Source: Portunus trituberculatus | Lineage: Eukaryota; Arthropoda; Malacostraca; Decapoda; Portunidae | Direction of reading: 5' to 3' | NCBI RefSeq assembly: GCF_017591435.1 | Contig: NC_059283.1 | Span: 10,720,404-10,784,403 of the forward strand | Length of the DNA stretch: 64,000 nt | Part shown: positions 15,110 to 64,000 of the stretch, in pieces | Position numbering within the stretch: position 1 is the first letter of the stretch | Layout of the letters: every line of letters starts with the position of its first letter | Program-made: the position numbers and the translations under genes | Notes under the pieces: model-generated | The model's input: the letters and a program-made list of their open reading frames with translations, nothing else | Databases searched by the model: none | What the model was told of the DNA's origin: nothing

Positions 15110-15720
15110 AATAAAAAAAAAATATATATAAAAAAAATATAAACAAATAGAAAAATAATTGTTCACAGAAATCCAAAAAAGTTTCAGTCTTAAAAGAATA
15201 AATAAATCAATGAAAGATTACCTAATACCCGTGCTAGGGTGATGGCAAAAAAAGAGAGAAAAAAAAAAAAGAAAAAGACGTACGTCATAGCCTGCCAAAT
15301 TGAGAGTGGGACCCGCGACCGTCATTCTCATGATTAATTAATAAGAAAAAAATTGCTTACAGACACATTATTCATTAACTGCTGATTATAAAATAACTTT
15401 TTCTATCGAATCATAACGTAATTTTTCCAGGCACCAAGGATTTTTCTAGAACATTGTGTTAAAGGTGTATATATCGAGATAATACCTAAATTTGCAGTAT
15501 TATAAAAATTATTTATCACATTCAAATCTACTAAGACAATGGCATCGAAGCGAAATAGGACAGCTCAAGCATGTATATTATTAAAAGAATCCTGAGTGAG
15601 ATAAGAGTAGGCCGAGTCTATATCATTAGTTGAACCGTGAATCCATTTACATTCACTGTCATCCAGTATCCGTCACAGATTATAAGTCTCTTACTTAGGA
15701 CAGGGAGTCAGCTAGTACTT
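14401..15720. other. Intergenic; TA tract and possible 3' UTR-like sequence
   Basis: It contains an AATAAA at 14863-14868 after U-rich, AU-element-like sequence, which resembles a plus-strand 3' UTR, but no upstream coding exon could be recognised. A TA microsatellite lies at 15077-15102. Beyond it the DNA is A-rich and otherwise featureless. Confidence 0.4.
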
Positions 15721-15839
15721 TAATTGTATTCTAAAATCATCGCAGCCGGTAATCTAGATATGAATCCTGGGACACTGCACCCTTCCCTGGTCACTATCAA
15801 GCAATGCGCTGGGGATTCATAACTCTGGTGTTCACTATA

Positions 15840-16075
15840 GCCATGCTCTACTGATTCCCCCGAGAAAACAATTCCGGAACTGGTTCCGCGGGCTGATGAA
15901 TACCATACAGAGTCTCGGAACCGCCAGTGCGCTTGGTATTCAACCAGAACGCCGGAGGTTCCAAGACTCCGGTATTCGGTATTCACCAGCCTCGCTTTAC
16001 CGATTATACGCGGAACCGGTTTCGGAATCGGTTCTGATGGTTCCGCCGGCCCAAGGAACCGGTTCCTTGAATACT
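15840..16075. repeat. GGAACCGG-rich patch with 18-bp palindrome
   Basis: A GC-rich island in AT-rich DNA with many copies of GGAAC/GGTTCC and GGTATTC. A perfect 18-bp palindrome centred on GGAACCGGTTCC lies at 16052-16069. An open minus-strand frame of 136 codons crosses it, with Pro-rich low-complexity sequence. It may be a decayed transposon, but I recognise no transposase motif. Confidence 0.45.
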
Positions 16076-17202
16076 TGAGTTTACGGTTCCTGCCCACCAT
16101 TAAATTAAGCACACAGGACTTAGGATACAAGTTTCATCCTGAGAAGTGGGATCAAACTATATAGCCTGCAACCTTTTAAGGCTTCCTGACTCTTCACTGG
16201 CAACATGCAGATTGGAAGTCACTTAGCCATTTACTATATCACATTATTTGTGAACCAACTTAAGAATGATCTGAAAGACAATTTTAATGTTCTTTTTTTT
16301 TTTTTTTTTTTTTTTTTTGCACTAGTCCTCCCACCAAGATTATGAGCTATATTTAGTGTGGTGTGATGTCTAGCTATTGCTATCTATATATATCTCATCA
16401 TCTGAAATATTAGAGGAAACCTTTGTCTTGCAATAAAATCAAACACAGGTGATGATTGTAATGGTTTCTTTATTTATATAGTTGATATTTTTGTCTGCAA
16501 ATTTTTGCTGATTGTCTGGAATTCTCTTGCCATGGTAATGTTTTGGTTTCAGACAACCAATAGCACTTCAGGAGCTTACCTGCTGTATATATCTTATTAT
16601 TATCATTCATAACATCAAGTAGGCCATCCCAGAACCTTACCTTTTGATAAATGCCTTCCCACCTCCTAAATGTTTATGTTTTAAACTTTCAATAATTATT
16701 TCACTCAGTATTCTCTGTACTGACTCATCCCTGATATATTTGCTGTATATGAAGATAATTTTTACACTGCCTCCTGACAAGTCACTTGTGCCCAGCAAAT
16801 GGTGGGATGCACTGGAAAAGGTTTGACAATTTTCAGCTGGTTCATTTAATCTTCCTGCTGCAAGACAATAATGTACAATATATGCATAGTCTGATGTCTT
16901 CCAAAGGGCAGGTCTTAAGTCTAAATAGGATACAAAATAGATTGGATAAATAACACAAATACTTTATGATAAAATTATTATTTACATTTACTATCACAGG
17001 ATGATACTTCCAGGGTCTCTCAAGGAAGAGAATTCCTGCCTGTTCATAGACTACCAAATACATATGAGCACATTTACATCCAAACTAACAACAACTGACA
17101 CATCAATTCACTTAACATATTATCATTGCTTCTTTATGATTTATGAACAAGAACTTTCTTGTACTGTAGCTATAAGCTTGATACCATTAAGGTGAGTAAT
17201 AC

Positions 17203-17209
<7 letters not shown>
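16076..17209. other. Downstream flank of the MAM/LDLa gene
   Basis: A T28 run at about 16291-16318 looks like the antisense poly(A) end of a retroposon, but the body is not recognisable. Otherwise it is AT-rich and has no supported feature. Confidence 0.4.

Positions 17210-17246
<37 letters not shown>
17210..17246. repeat. (GT)n tract, 3' side of SINE
   Basis: A perfect tract directly beyond the SINE end. On the SINE's sense strand it reads CA. Confidence 0.95.
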
Positions 17247-17249
<3 letters not shown>

Positions 17250-17491
17250 TCACCACGGTCATCTGCTGGTCACCCAGCCAGTCTTCCCCATTACGGAGCA
17301 AGCTCAGGCCTCATAGACCGATCTTCAGGTAGGACTGAGACCACAACACACTCCACACATTGGGAAAGCAAGGCCACAACCCCTCGAGTTACATCCCGTA
17401 CCTATTTACTGCTAGGTGAACAGGGGCCACAGGTGACTCGAACCTGGACCCTCTCGAGTGTGAGTCGAGCGTGCTAACCACTCCACTACGC

Positions 17492-17492
<1 letters not shown>
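17247..17492 (-). mobile_element. tRNA-Val-like SINE, intact copy
   Basis: On the minus strand the element starts CCGCGTAGTGGAGTGGTTAG (tRNA D-arm, A box). A stem-loop with CTCACAC in the anticodon loop follows (anticodon CAC, valine), then the B box GGTTCGAGTCAC. The non-tRNA body contains CACCTAGCAGT and GGTACGGGATGTAAC and the element ends GTGAATTACACAC. It is flanked by GT tracts on both sides. It has no ORF and lies downstream of, or in the 3' UTR of, the MAM/LDLa gene. Confidence 0.9.

Positions 17493-17560
<68 letters not shown>
17493..17560. repeat. (GT)n tract, 5' side of SINE
   Basis: 34 GT units abutting the tRNA-like head of the SINE. Confidence 0.95.
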
Positions 17561-17564
<4 letters not shown>

Positions 17565-17768
17565 CAAATGAAATGGTAACCTTAGACATACATTCACATT
17601 TTGCTTTCATTCTCTCAATATGTATAATACAAACATCGCTGATAACAATTAACAATGTATCTATATAAGTCTTAATACAAAAATCTACTAAATTAAGGAG
17701 AAATGAATCCTTAACAAATACTAATCCCTGAACATGTGGAACATGACTACTCAGCAACTCAGAGGGAA

Positions 17769-55863
<38,095 letters not shown>

Positions 55864-55973
55864 CTGAAACATGAGAAATTGCATGTAAGCTTTAAAAAAC
55901 AGTTTACACAGAAAGAATACACTGTTTTAAAATGGAAGTAAGAAAGAAAATCATCATGTATCATACATGATAC

Positions 55974-55999
55974 ACACACACACACATACACACACACAC
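55974..55999. repeat. (CA)n tract, 5' side of LINE B
   Basis: A CA tract with one interruption, directly before the LINE B 5' end. Confidence 0.93.
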
Positions 56000-56222
56000 G
56001 GGACATCGTCGATGGCGGAGGTGGTCGCTGAGCTCCAGAGCAATCATCTATAATTCTACAGTTACCTAAGAGTAACCAAGGTGGGAAAGGAGCTGGTAAT
56101 GTTTGTCCCGTCTCCATATAGTCATGTTAACTGTTGATTAGCAAAATAATGTCCAGTGAAGGTAAATATAAACTGTAGCCTGCGTTTGAGCCATCAGCTG
56201 GTTTGTTTACGTCTGCGCAACA

Positions 56223-57101
56223 TGGCGGCCGTGAACTCGAAAGAGGAATCAGACTTCACAGGGTTTCAAGGAATAATGGAGAAGAGCGCTTATGTGAAGA
56301 AAATTCTGGAGTTAGAAGGTAAAATTGAAAACTGTTTGAAAAGTATGAGGGCCTGGAAACGAGTTATGACAATGTAATGAGAGACTGTGCCGATATGAAG
56401 AAGGAAAATGCAGCACTGAAAGAGGAAGTTAAGCTAATTAAAGTGAATTGCGAAAAATGTGGAGAATCTCTAGGAAAAGTGATGGAGAAGCAGGCTGAAT
56501 GGAAAAAAGTCAGGAAGTGGAAAGAAAGGAGGTAAATTACAAAGTTGCAAGTCTGGAAAAGGAAATCAAAGAGTCAGGGGAGAAAACTTTGGGCCTTGCT
56601 GAAATTATAGATCAACAGATCATAGAAGAGAAGATAGCTGAGAAAGTGGTGAAGGTTATTAAGTCAAATGAGACATTGGTGAGGGAAACTGTAGACAAAA
56701 AGAGATGTGTGGTGATATTTGGTGTGGAGGAGGATAAGACACCGAGTAAAATGGAGAGAGAGAAAACATAAAAAGGTGATAAATAATATCATTAATGTGG
56801 TGCAAGAGGAGGAAAAGACCTAGTACAAGAAATAGAGGACTTCCATAGAATTGGAAAGTTCACAAGAGAAGGTATGAGGCCAATAAGAATCAAACTTAAG
56901 TCACAAAAGGATGTAGATGAATTGGTGGAGAAGTCATGGAGGCTAGCCCAGCAGGAAACAACAAGGAAGATTTGGTTGAGAAGAGATCTCGGTGAAAAGG
57001 AAAGAGAAATGTTAAATGAGTTGAGAAAGGAGGCTTTGAAAAAAATGAAGAGAGGACAGAAGAGGAGAAGAAAGAGTTTTTCTGGAGAATCTTGGATATG
57101 A
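56223..57101 (+). pseudogene. LINE B ORF1: coiled-coil RNA-binding protein, frameshifted
   Basis: Starts MAAVNSKEESDFTGFQ. A Lys/Glu-rich heptad region (LEGKIENCL, ENAALKEEVKLIK, VASLEKEIKE) predicts a coiled coil. An RRM-like core (RCVVIFGVEED, HRIGKF, RPIRIKLKS) and a basic C-terminus (KKMKRGQKRRRKSF) follow. This order is typical of ORF1 nucleic-acid chaperones of LINEs. It is broken near 56375, 56500 and 56765-56815. Confidence 0.8.
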
Positions 57102-57170
57102 GACTGAGGAAGTGGTTCATAACCCAGAAAAGTACAGCAAGAAAGGACTAAAGAAACTTACATATGAGCG

Positions 57171-59981
57171 AAATGTAATGTATTCCAACATAAATGGAGT
57201 GATATCGGGATTTTAGAACTCAACGATTACTTGAGGGACAAGAACCCAGATATTGTGGGTCTTACTGAAACAAAACTGAGAGAGGGAGAAGACCTGATGA
57301 TGGTTGGAGAAAGGAAATATAATGTTTGGAAAAGAAATAGAGTAGGTAAGATGGGAGGAGGAGTGATGTTGCTGGTTAAAAAAGATATAAAGGTGGATCA
57401 AGTGAAAAAAGGTATGGGAAAGGCAGAAGTGCTAAAGATCAGAGCAGAAACTAATGAAGGAAAAAAGAGGCACTACATAGTGGTGTACGTACCACCTAAG
57501 ACAAATGCATGGTCAGTACAGGAATATGAAGAAATGATAAGTGATACAGGAACATGTCTGGAAGAAATGTTGGGTGGCTGTGAACGAACTATAATGATGG
57601 GAGATTTTAATTGTAAAGAGGTGTGTTGGGAGGACTGGTCAATGGAAGGATCAGAGACAACATGGGGAAATACACTATTGACACTGGCAATGGAAAATGT
57701 GTTAACTCAGTGGGTCAAAGAAGATACTAGGTTTGGAGGAGAGGGAGCATCGTCAAGACTGGACTTGGTCTTTAGTACAGAGCCAATGGTCATTGAGGAG
57801 ATGAGGGTGGAGTGCCCTTTAGCAAAGAGTGATCATGCAGTTTTGGAGTTCAAGGTGATAGATGAAGAGAAATCTAGAAGAAATGAAGAATATAAAGTGG
57901 GAAGATGGAATTATGCCAAGACAGATTTTGGAAACCTAAAGAAATTCTTTCAAGAGACAAATTGGATGAAATTCAAGAGTGCTAAGGAGCAAATGAAAAG
58001 TGGAAGGAATTTATAAAAATATACAAAGAAGGTGAGAAAAATTTGTACCAATAAGACAACATAGAGAAGTTGGAAAGCAGGACTGGTTTAACGATAGATG
58101 TGAAAAGGCTAGAACAAGAAAAGAGGATGCATGGAAGAGGTGGAGAAGGAAAAGACGGATTAAGCAGTGGGAAAGTTACAAAAGAGCAAGAAATGAATAT
58201 GTGTTGATTAGAAGAGAAGAAAGAAAGAAACAAGAAAAGGATATAATTGATAAATGTAAAGACCAACCAAGGCTTTTTACAGACATGTGAACAACAACAT
58301 CAAAAATAGAGAAAGTATTGAAAGTTTAGAAGTAAATGGAGTATGCAGTGAAGATCCCAGGAAATGGCAGAGGCTATGAATGGATGCTTTCGGAAGGTAT
58401 TCACAAAGGAGACTGCTTTTGACAAACCACTGGTAATGGAACAGAAAGGGATTATGAAGGAGTTTCAAGTAACTGTGGAGGAGATCAAGAACATGATGGG
58501 GAGTTTAGAAGTGAGAAAAGCTGTGGGACCTGATGGGGTATCAGGATGGATTTTAAGAGAATGCAGGGAGCAACTGGCAGAAAAAGTTTGTGAAGTAATT
58601 GATGCCTCATTAAGGGAAGGTGTAGTGCCCCAAGACTGGAAAAGAGCTAACATTGTCCCAATCTATAAATCAGGTAACAAGAGAGACCCATTGAACTATA
58701 GACCAGTGTCACTTACAAGTGTGGTAGCTAAGATGTGTGAGAGGGTGGTGAAGAATAGATGGACAGACTTCTTGGAGAAAAATGACATACTTTGTGAGTG
58801 TCAATTTGGTTTTAGAAAGGGCGTTCATGCACGACAAACCTGATATGTTACTATTCGAGGGTGATAGATGTAATACAGGAAAGAGATGGTTGGGCTGATG
58901 GAATATATCTGGATTTAAAAAAGGCCTTTGATAAGGTACCACACCAGAGACTGATCTGGAAACTTGAAATGGTAGGAGGAGTGCATGGCAGTTTACTAAA
59001 ATGGATGGAAGACTTTTGGTAGGAAGAGAAATGAGAACAATAATTAAGGACAGACCATCAGAATGGGGATTGGTGGAGAGTGGAGTTCCACAGGGATCAG
59101 TGTTGGCACCAGTAATGTTCGCAGTCTACATAAATGACATGGTGGATGGGGTGTCCAGTTATGTGAGCCTATTTGCAGACGATGCAAAATTGTTAAGAAA
59201 AGTGAGATGTGACAAAGATTGCGAACTACTCCAGGAAGACTTGGACAGAATATGGAAATGGAGCTGTACATGGCAAATGGAGTTCAACACGACAAAATGC
59301 AAGAAAATAGAGTTTGGCAAGAGTGAAAGAAGAATCAGGAGTATGTACAAGATAGGAAATGAAGACATAAAACCAGTCATGAAGAAAAAGACCTTGGGGT
59401 GACAATTACCAATGACCTATCGCCAGAGAGACATATAAACAAAATAATTGGAGAAGTATTGAACTTATTGAGGAACATAAGAGTGGCGTTCGTATATTTA
59501 GATGAAGAAATGATGAAGAAAATAATTACTGCAATGATAAGACCGAGGCTTGAATATGCAACAATACAGTGGGCTCGAACTTAAAGAAACACATAAGGAA
59601 ACTAGAGAAAGTACAGAGGGCTGCAACGAAAATGGTGCCTGACTTAAGAGATTTGACTTATGAAGACAGACTGAAAAGAATGCAACTTCCAACCCTGGAA
59701 AACAGAAGAGAAAGGGGAGACCTGATAGCAATATACAGAGTGATGATTGGCATGGAAAAATGGATAGGGAAGATCTGTGTATGTGGAATGAAGAATGTCG
59801 AGAGGGCATGGGAAAAACTAAAATGGCCACTTATAGGAGAGATGTGAAAAATATAGCTTCCTCATAGAAGGGTGGAAGCATGGAATAGTTTAGACGTGGA
59901 AGTGGTCAACGCAAGGAATATTCATGATTTTAAGAAAAAGCTGGACATTAATAGATATGGAGACGGGACAACACGAGCATA
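57171..59981 (+). pseudogene. LINE B ORF2: endonuclease-reverse transcriptase, frameshifted
   Basis: The endonuclease (57171-57900) is almost unbroken: NPDIVGLTETKLREG, YVPPKTNAW, GDFNCKEVCW, SRLDLVFS, KSDHAVLEF. The reverse transcriptase (58500-59400) has VPIYKSGNKRDPLNYRPVSL, QFGFRKG, DLKKAFDKVPHQ, GVPQGSVLAPVMF and SLFADDAKLLRK with both catalytic Asp. The CR1-type C-terminus (LRDLTYEDRLKRMQLPTLEN, DVEVVNARNIHDFKKKLD) ends at 59981. No RNase H. Breaks at T-runs 57211 and 58274, near 58362, at T-run 59014 and A-run 59385 stop a full product. Confidence 0.9.
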
Positions 59982-60023
59982 GCTCTTTTCCCGTATGTTA
60001 CAATTAGGTAAATACAATTAGGT

Positions 60024-60037
60024 ACACACACACACAC
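60024..60037. repeat. (CA)7 linker between tandem LINE B copies
   Basis: Only 14 bp of CA separates the 3' tail of one LINE B from the 5' end of the next. Confidence 0.95.
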
Positions 60038-60227
60038 AATCATCTATAATTCTACAGTTACCATTGCCTAAGAGTAACCAAGGTGGGAAAGGAGCTGGTA
60101 ATGTTTGTCCCGTCTCCATATAGTCATGTTAACTGTTGATTAGCAAAATAATGTCCAGTGAAGGTAAATATAAACTGTAGCCTGCGTTTGAGCCATCAGC
60201 TGGTTTGTTTACATCTGCGCAACATGG

Positions 60228-61100
60228 CGGCCGTGAACTCGAAAGAGGAATCAGACTTCACAGGGTTTCAAGGAATAATGGAGAAGAGCGCTTATGTGAA
60301 GAAAATTCTGGAGTTAGAAGGTAAAATTGAAAACTGTTTGAAAAGTATGAGGGCCTGGAAACGAGTTATGACAATGTAAAGAAAGACTGTGCCGATATGA
60401 AGAAGGAAAATGCAGCACTGAAAGAGGAAGTTAAGCTAATTAAAGTGAATTGCGAAAATGTGGAGAATCTCTAGGAAAAGTGATGGAGAAGCAGGCTGAA
60501 TGGAAAAAAGTCAGGAAGTGGAAAGAAAGGAGGTAAATTACAAAGTTGCAAGTCTGGAAAAGGAAATCAAAGAGTCTGGGAGAAAACTTTGGGCCTTGCT
60601 GAAATTATAGATCAACAGATCATAGAAGAGAAGATAGCTGAGAAAGTGGTGAAGGTTATTAAGTCAAATGAGACATTGGTGAGGGAAACTGTAGACAAAA
60701 GAGATGTGTGGTGATATTTGGTGTGGAGGAGGATAAGACACCGAGTAAAATGGAGAGAGAAAAACATAAAAAGGTGATAAATAATATCATTAATGTGGTG
60801 CAGGAGGAGGAAAAGACCTAGTACAAGAAATAGAGGACTTCCATAGAATTGGAAAGTTCACAAGAGAAGGTATGAGGCCAATAAGAATCAAACTTAAGTC
60901 ACAAAAGGATGTAGATGAATTGGTGGAGAAGTCATGGAGGCTAGCCCAGCAGGAAACAACAAGGAAGATTTGGTTGAGAAGAGATCTCGGTGAAAAGGAA
61001 GAGAAATGTTAAATGAGTTGAGAAAGGAGGCTTTGAAAAAAATGAAGAGAGGACAGAAGAGGAGAAGAAAGAGTTTTTCTGGAGAATCTTGGATATGAGA
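60228..61100 (+). pseudogene. LINE B copy 2 ORF1, frameshifted
   Basis: Same coiled-coil plus RRM-like layout as at 56223, starting MAAVNSKEESDF, with further breaks (for example near 60455, 60700 and 61003) at shortened A runs. Confidence 0.75.
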
Positions 61101-61162
61101 CTGAGGAAGTGGTTCATAACCCAGAAAAGTACAGCAAGAAAGGACTAAAGAAACTTACATAT

Positions 61163-63971
61163 GAGCGAAATGTAATGTATTCCAACATAAATGGAGTGAT
61201 ATCGGGATTTTAGAACTCAACGATTACTTGAGGGACAAGAACCCAGATATTGTGGGTCTTACTGAAACAAAACTGAGAGAGGGAGAAGACCTGATGATGG
61301 TTGGAGAAGGAAATATAATGTTTGGAAAAGAAATAGAGTAGGTAAGATGGGAGGAGGAGTGATGTTGCTGGTTAAAAAGATATAAAGGTGGATCAAGTGA
61401 AAAAGGTATGGGAAAGGCAGAAGTGCTAAAGATCAGAGCAGAAACTAATGAAGGAAAAAGAGGCACTACATAGTGGTGTACGTACCACCTAAGACAAATG
61501 CATGGTCAGTACAGGAATATGAAGAAATGATAAGTGATACAGGAACATGTCTGGAAGAAATGTTGGGTGGCTGTGAACGAACTATAATGATGGGAGATTT
61601 TAATTGTAAAGAGGTGTGTTGGGAGGACTGGTCAATGGAAGGATCAGAGACAACATGGGAAATACACTATTGACACTGGCAATGGAAAATGTGTTAACTC
61701 AGTGGGTCAAAGAAGATACTAGGTTTGGAGGAGAGGGAGCATCGTCAAGACTGGACTTGGTCTTTAGTACAGAGCCAATGGTCATTGAGGAGATGAGGGT
61801 GGAGTGCCCTTTAGCAAAGAGTGATCATGCAGTTTTGGAGTTCAAGGTGATAGACGAAGAGAAATCTAGAAGAAATGAAGAATATAAAGTGGGAAGATGG
61901 AATTATGCCAAGACAGATTTTGGAAACCTAAAGAAATTCTTTCAAGAGACAAATTGGATGAAATTCAAGAGTGCTAAGGAGCAAATGAAAAGTGGAAGGA
62001 ATTTATAAAAATATACAAAGAAGGTGAGAAAAATTTGTACCAATAAGACAACATAGAGAAGTTGGAAAGCAGGACTGGTTTAACGATAGATGTGAAAAGG
62101 CTAGAACAAGAAAAGAGGATGCATGGAAGAGGTGGAGAAGGAAAAGACGGATTAAGCAGTGGGAAAGTTACAAAAGAGCAAGAAATGAATATGTGTTGAT
62201 TAGAAGAGAAGAAAGAAAGAAACAAGAAAAGGATATAATTGATAAATGTAAAGACCAACCAAGGCTTTTTACAGACATGTGAACAACAACATCAAAAATA
62301 GAAAGTATTGAAAGTTTAGAAGTAAATGGAGTATGCAGTGAAGATCCCAGGAAATGGCAGAGGCTATGAATGGATGCTTTCGGAAGGTATTCACAAAGGA
62401 GACTGCTTTTGACAAACCACTGGTAATGGAACAGAAAGGGATTATGAAGGAGTTTCAAGTAACTGTGGAGGAGATCAAGAACATGATGGGGAGTTTAGAA
62501 GTGAGAAAAGCTGTGGGACCTGATGGGGTATCAGGATGGATTTTAAGAGAATGCAGGAGCAATTGGCAGAAAAAGTTTGTGAAGTAATTGATGCCTCATT
62601 AAGGGAAGGTGTAGTGCCCCAAGACTGGAAAAGAGCTAACATTGTCCCAATCTATAAATCAGGTAACAAGAGAGACCCATTGAACTATAGACCAGTGTCA
62701 CTTACAAGTGTGGTAGCTAAGATGTGTGAGAGGGTGGTGAAGAATAGATGGACAGACTTCTTGGAGAAAAATGACATACTTTGTGAGTGTCAATTTGGTT
62801 TTAGAAAAGGGCGTTCATGCACGACAAACCTGATATGTTACTATTCGAGGGTGATAGATGTAATACAGGAAAGAGATGGTTGGGCTGATGGAATATATCT
62901 GGATTTAAAAAAGGCCTTTGATAAGGTACCACACCAGAGACTGATCTGGAAACTTGAAATGGTAGGAGGAGTGCATGGCAGTTTACTAAAATGGATGGAA
63001 GACTTTTGGTAGGAAGAGAAATGAGAACAATAATTAAGGACAGACCATCAGAATGGGGATTGGTGGAGAGTGGAGTTCCACAGGGATCAGTGTTGGCACC
63101 AGTAATGTTCGCAGTCTACATAAATGACATGGTGGATGGGGTGTCCAGTTATGTGAGCCTATTTGCAGGCGATGCAAAATTGTTAAGAAAAGTGAGATGT
63201 GACAAAGATTGCGAACTACTCCAGGAAGACTTGGACAGAATATGGAAATGGAGCTGTACATGGCAAATGGAGTTCAACACGACAAAATGCAAGAAAATAG
63301 AGTTTGGCAAGAGTGAAAGAAGAATCAGGAGTATGTACAAGATAGGAAATGAAGACATAAAACCAGTCATGAAGAAAAAGACCTTGGGGTGACAATTACC
63401 AATGACCTATCGCCAGAGAGACATATAAACAAAATAATTGGAGAAGTATTGAACTTATTGAGGAACATAAGAGTGGCGTTCGTATATCTAGATGAAGAAA
63501 TGATGAAGAAAATAATTACTGCAATGATAAGACCGAGGCTTGAATATGCAACAATACAGTGGGCTCGAACTTAAAGAAACACATAAGGAAACTAGAGAAA
63601 GTACAGAGGGCTGCAACAAAATGGTGCCTGACTTAAGAGATTTGACTTATGAAGACAGACTGAAAAGAATGCAACTTCCAACCCTGGAAAACAGAAGAAA
63701 GGGAGACCTGATAGCAATATACAGAGTGATGATTGGCATGGAAAAAATGGATAGGGAAGATCTGTGTATGTGGAATGGAAGAATGTCGAGAGGGCATGGG
63801 AAAAACTAAAATGGCCACTTATAGGAGAGATGTGAAAAATATAGCTTCCCTCATAGAAGGGTGGAAGCATGGAATAGTTTAGACGTGGAAGTGGTCAACG
63901 CAAGGAATATTCATGATTTTAAGAAAAAGCTGGACATTAACAGATATGGAGACGGGACAACACGAGCATAG
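61163..63971 (+). pseudogene. LINE B copy 2 ORF2, frameshifted and catalytically dead
   Basis: Endonuclease and reverse transcriptase motifs as in copy 1, but with extra breaks at A runs near 61307, 61374, 61400 and 61455 and a G run near 61658. The reverse transcriptase reads FAGD instead of FADD. The QFGFRKGRSC motif, broken in copy 1, is intact here. Confidence 0.85.
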
Positions 63972-64000
63972 CTCTTTTCCGTATGTTACAAACATGGAAC

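Larger units (their letters stand above)
56000..60023 (+). mobile_element. LINE family B, apparently full-length copy (4.0 kb)
   Basis: A 5' UTR of about 220 bp, ORF1, ORF2 and a 3' tail with two copies of CAATTAGGTA. It is bounded by CA at 55974-55999 and 60024-60037. It is a CR1-like non-LTR element on the strand opposite to the MAM/LDLa gene, upstream of the first visible exon, probably in an intron. Breaks in the frames are single-base and mostly in homopolymers. Confidence 0.94.
60038..63990 (+). mobile_element. LINE family B, second tandem copy
   Basis: Nearly identical to 56000-60023 but lacking the first ~43 bp. It differs mainly by one-base shortening of A, G and T runs. At 63168-63169 a G for A change turns FADD into FAGD, which removes a catalytic Asp. 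The last 10 bases of the window (AACATGGAAC) no longer match the tail of copy 1, so the element ends at about 63990. Confidence 0.93.

Noticed and set aside
17471..17757. ORFs through GT tracts encoding Val-Cys or Thr-His repeats
   Set aside because: Microsatellite translation artefacts.
57171..59981. Programmed frameshifting in LINE B ORF2
   Set aside because: Too many breaks, spread over different homopolymers and partly different between copies; sequencing error or decay explains them better.

Overview
This is eukaryotic, AT-rich and intron-rich DNA. It most likely comes from a decapod crustacean. The evidence is very dense, very long microsatellites (a TA tract of about 523 bp, GA tracts of 110-160 bp, many CA/TG tracts), tRNA-derived SINEs, CR1-like LINEs and arthropod-like gene structures. 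The species cannot be fixed from sequence alone. Splice sites were placed by eye with the GT-AG rule and checked by reading-frame continuity.

Layout. 0-3.3 kb is intergenic: a SINE, the giant TA microsatellite and one doubtful small membrane ORF. 3.4-9.9 kb (minus strand) holds a complete ten-exon gene for ribophorin I (RPN1/OST1), an oligosaccharyltransferase subunit of 593 residues. 10-17.7 kb is gene-poor. It holds a ~133-bp satellite arranged as an inverted repeat around a retroposon fragment, diverged tandem repeats, a GGAACCGGTTCC-rich patch and a SINE.

17.77 kb to at least 55.86 kb (minus strand) is one very large gene. I resolve 39 exons whose summed length stays in frame (13,556 nt, 4,517 complete residues before the stop). 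It encodes the C-terminal part of a type I membrane protein with about 22 MAM domains (the first incomplete), about 16 LDL-receptor class A modules, a Thr-rich linker, one EGF-like module, a transmembrane helix and a tail ending in an NPTF motif. It resembles the MALRD1 / apical endosomal glycoprotein group. The 5' exons lie beyond the right edge. One exon is 7.3 kb and carries 13 MAM domains without an intron, while every other exon is 83-276 bp.

Introns of this gene are loaded with mobile elements: two LINE families (called A and B here), a tRNA-Val-like SINE, a second SINE with a poly(A) tail, a TTAA-bounded MITE and a fold-back MITE. From 56.0 kb to the end are two near-identical LINE B copies, head to tail.

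The most striking pattern is that almost every LINE A, LINE B and tRNA-Val SINE copy sits between CA/TG microsatellite tracts, with CA always on the element's sense strand. This suggests a LINE/SINE partnership that targets, or is tailed by, the (CA)n microsatellite. Elements of other types in the same introns do not show it.
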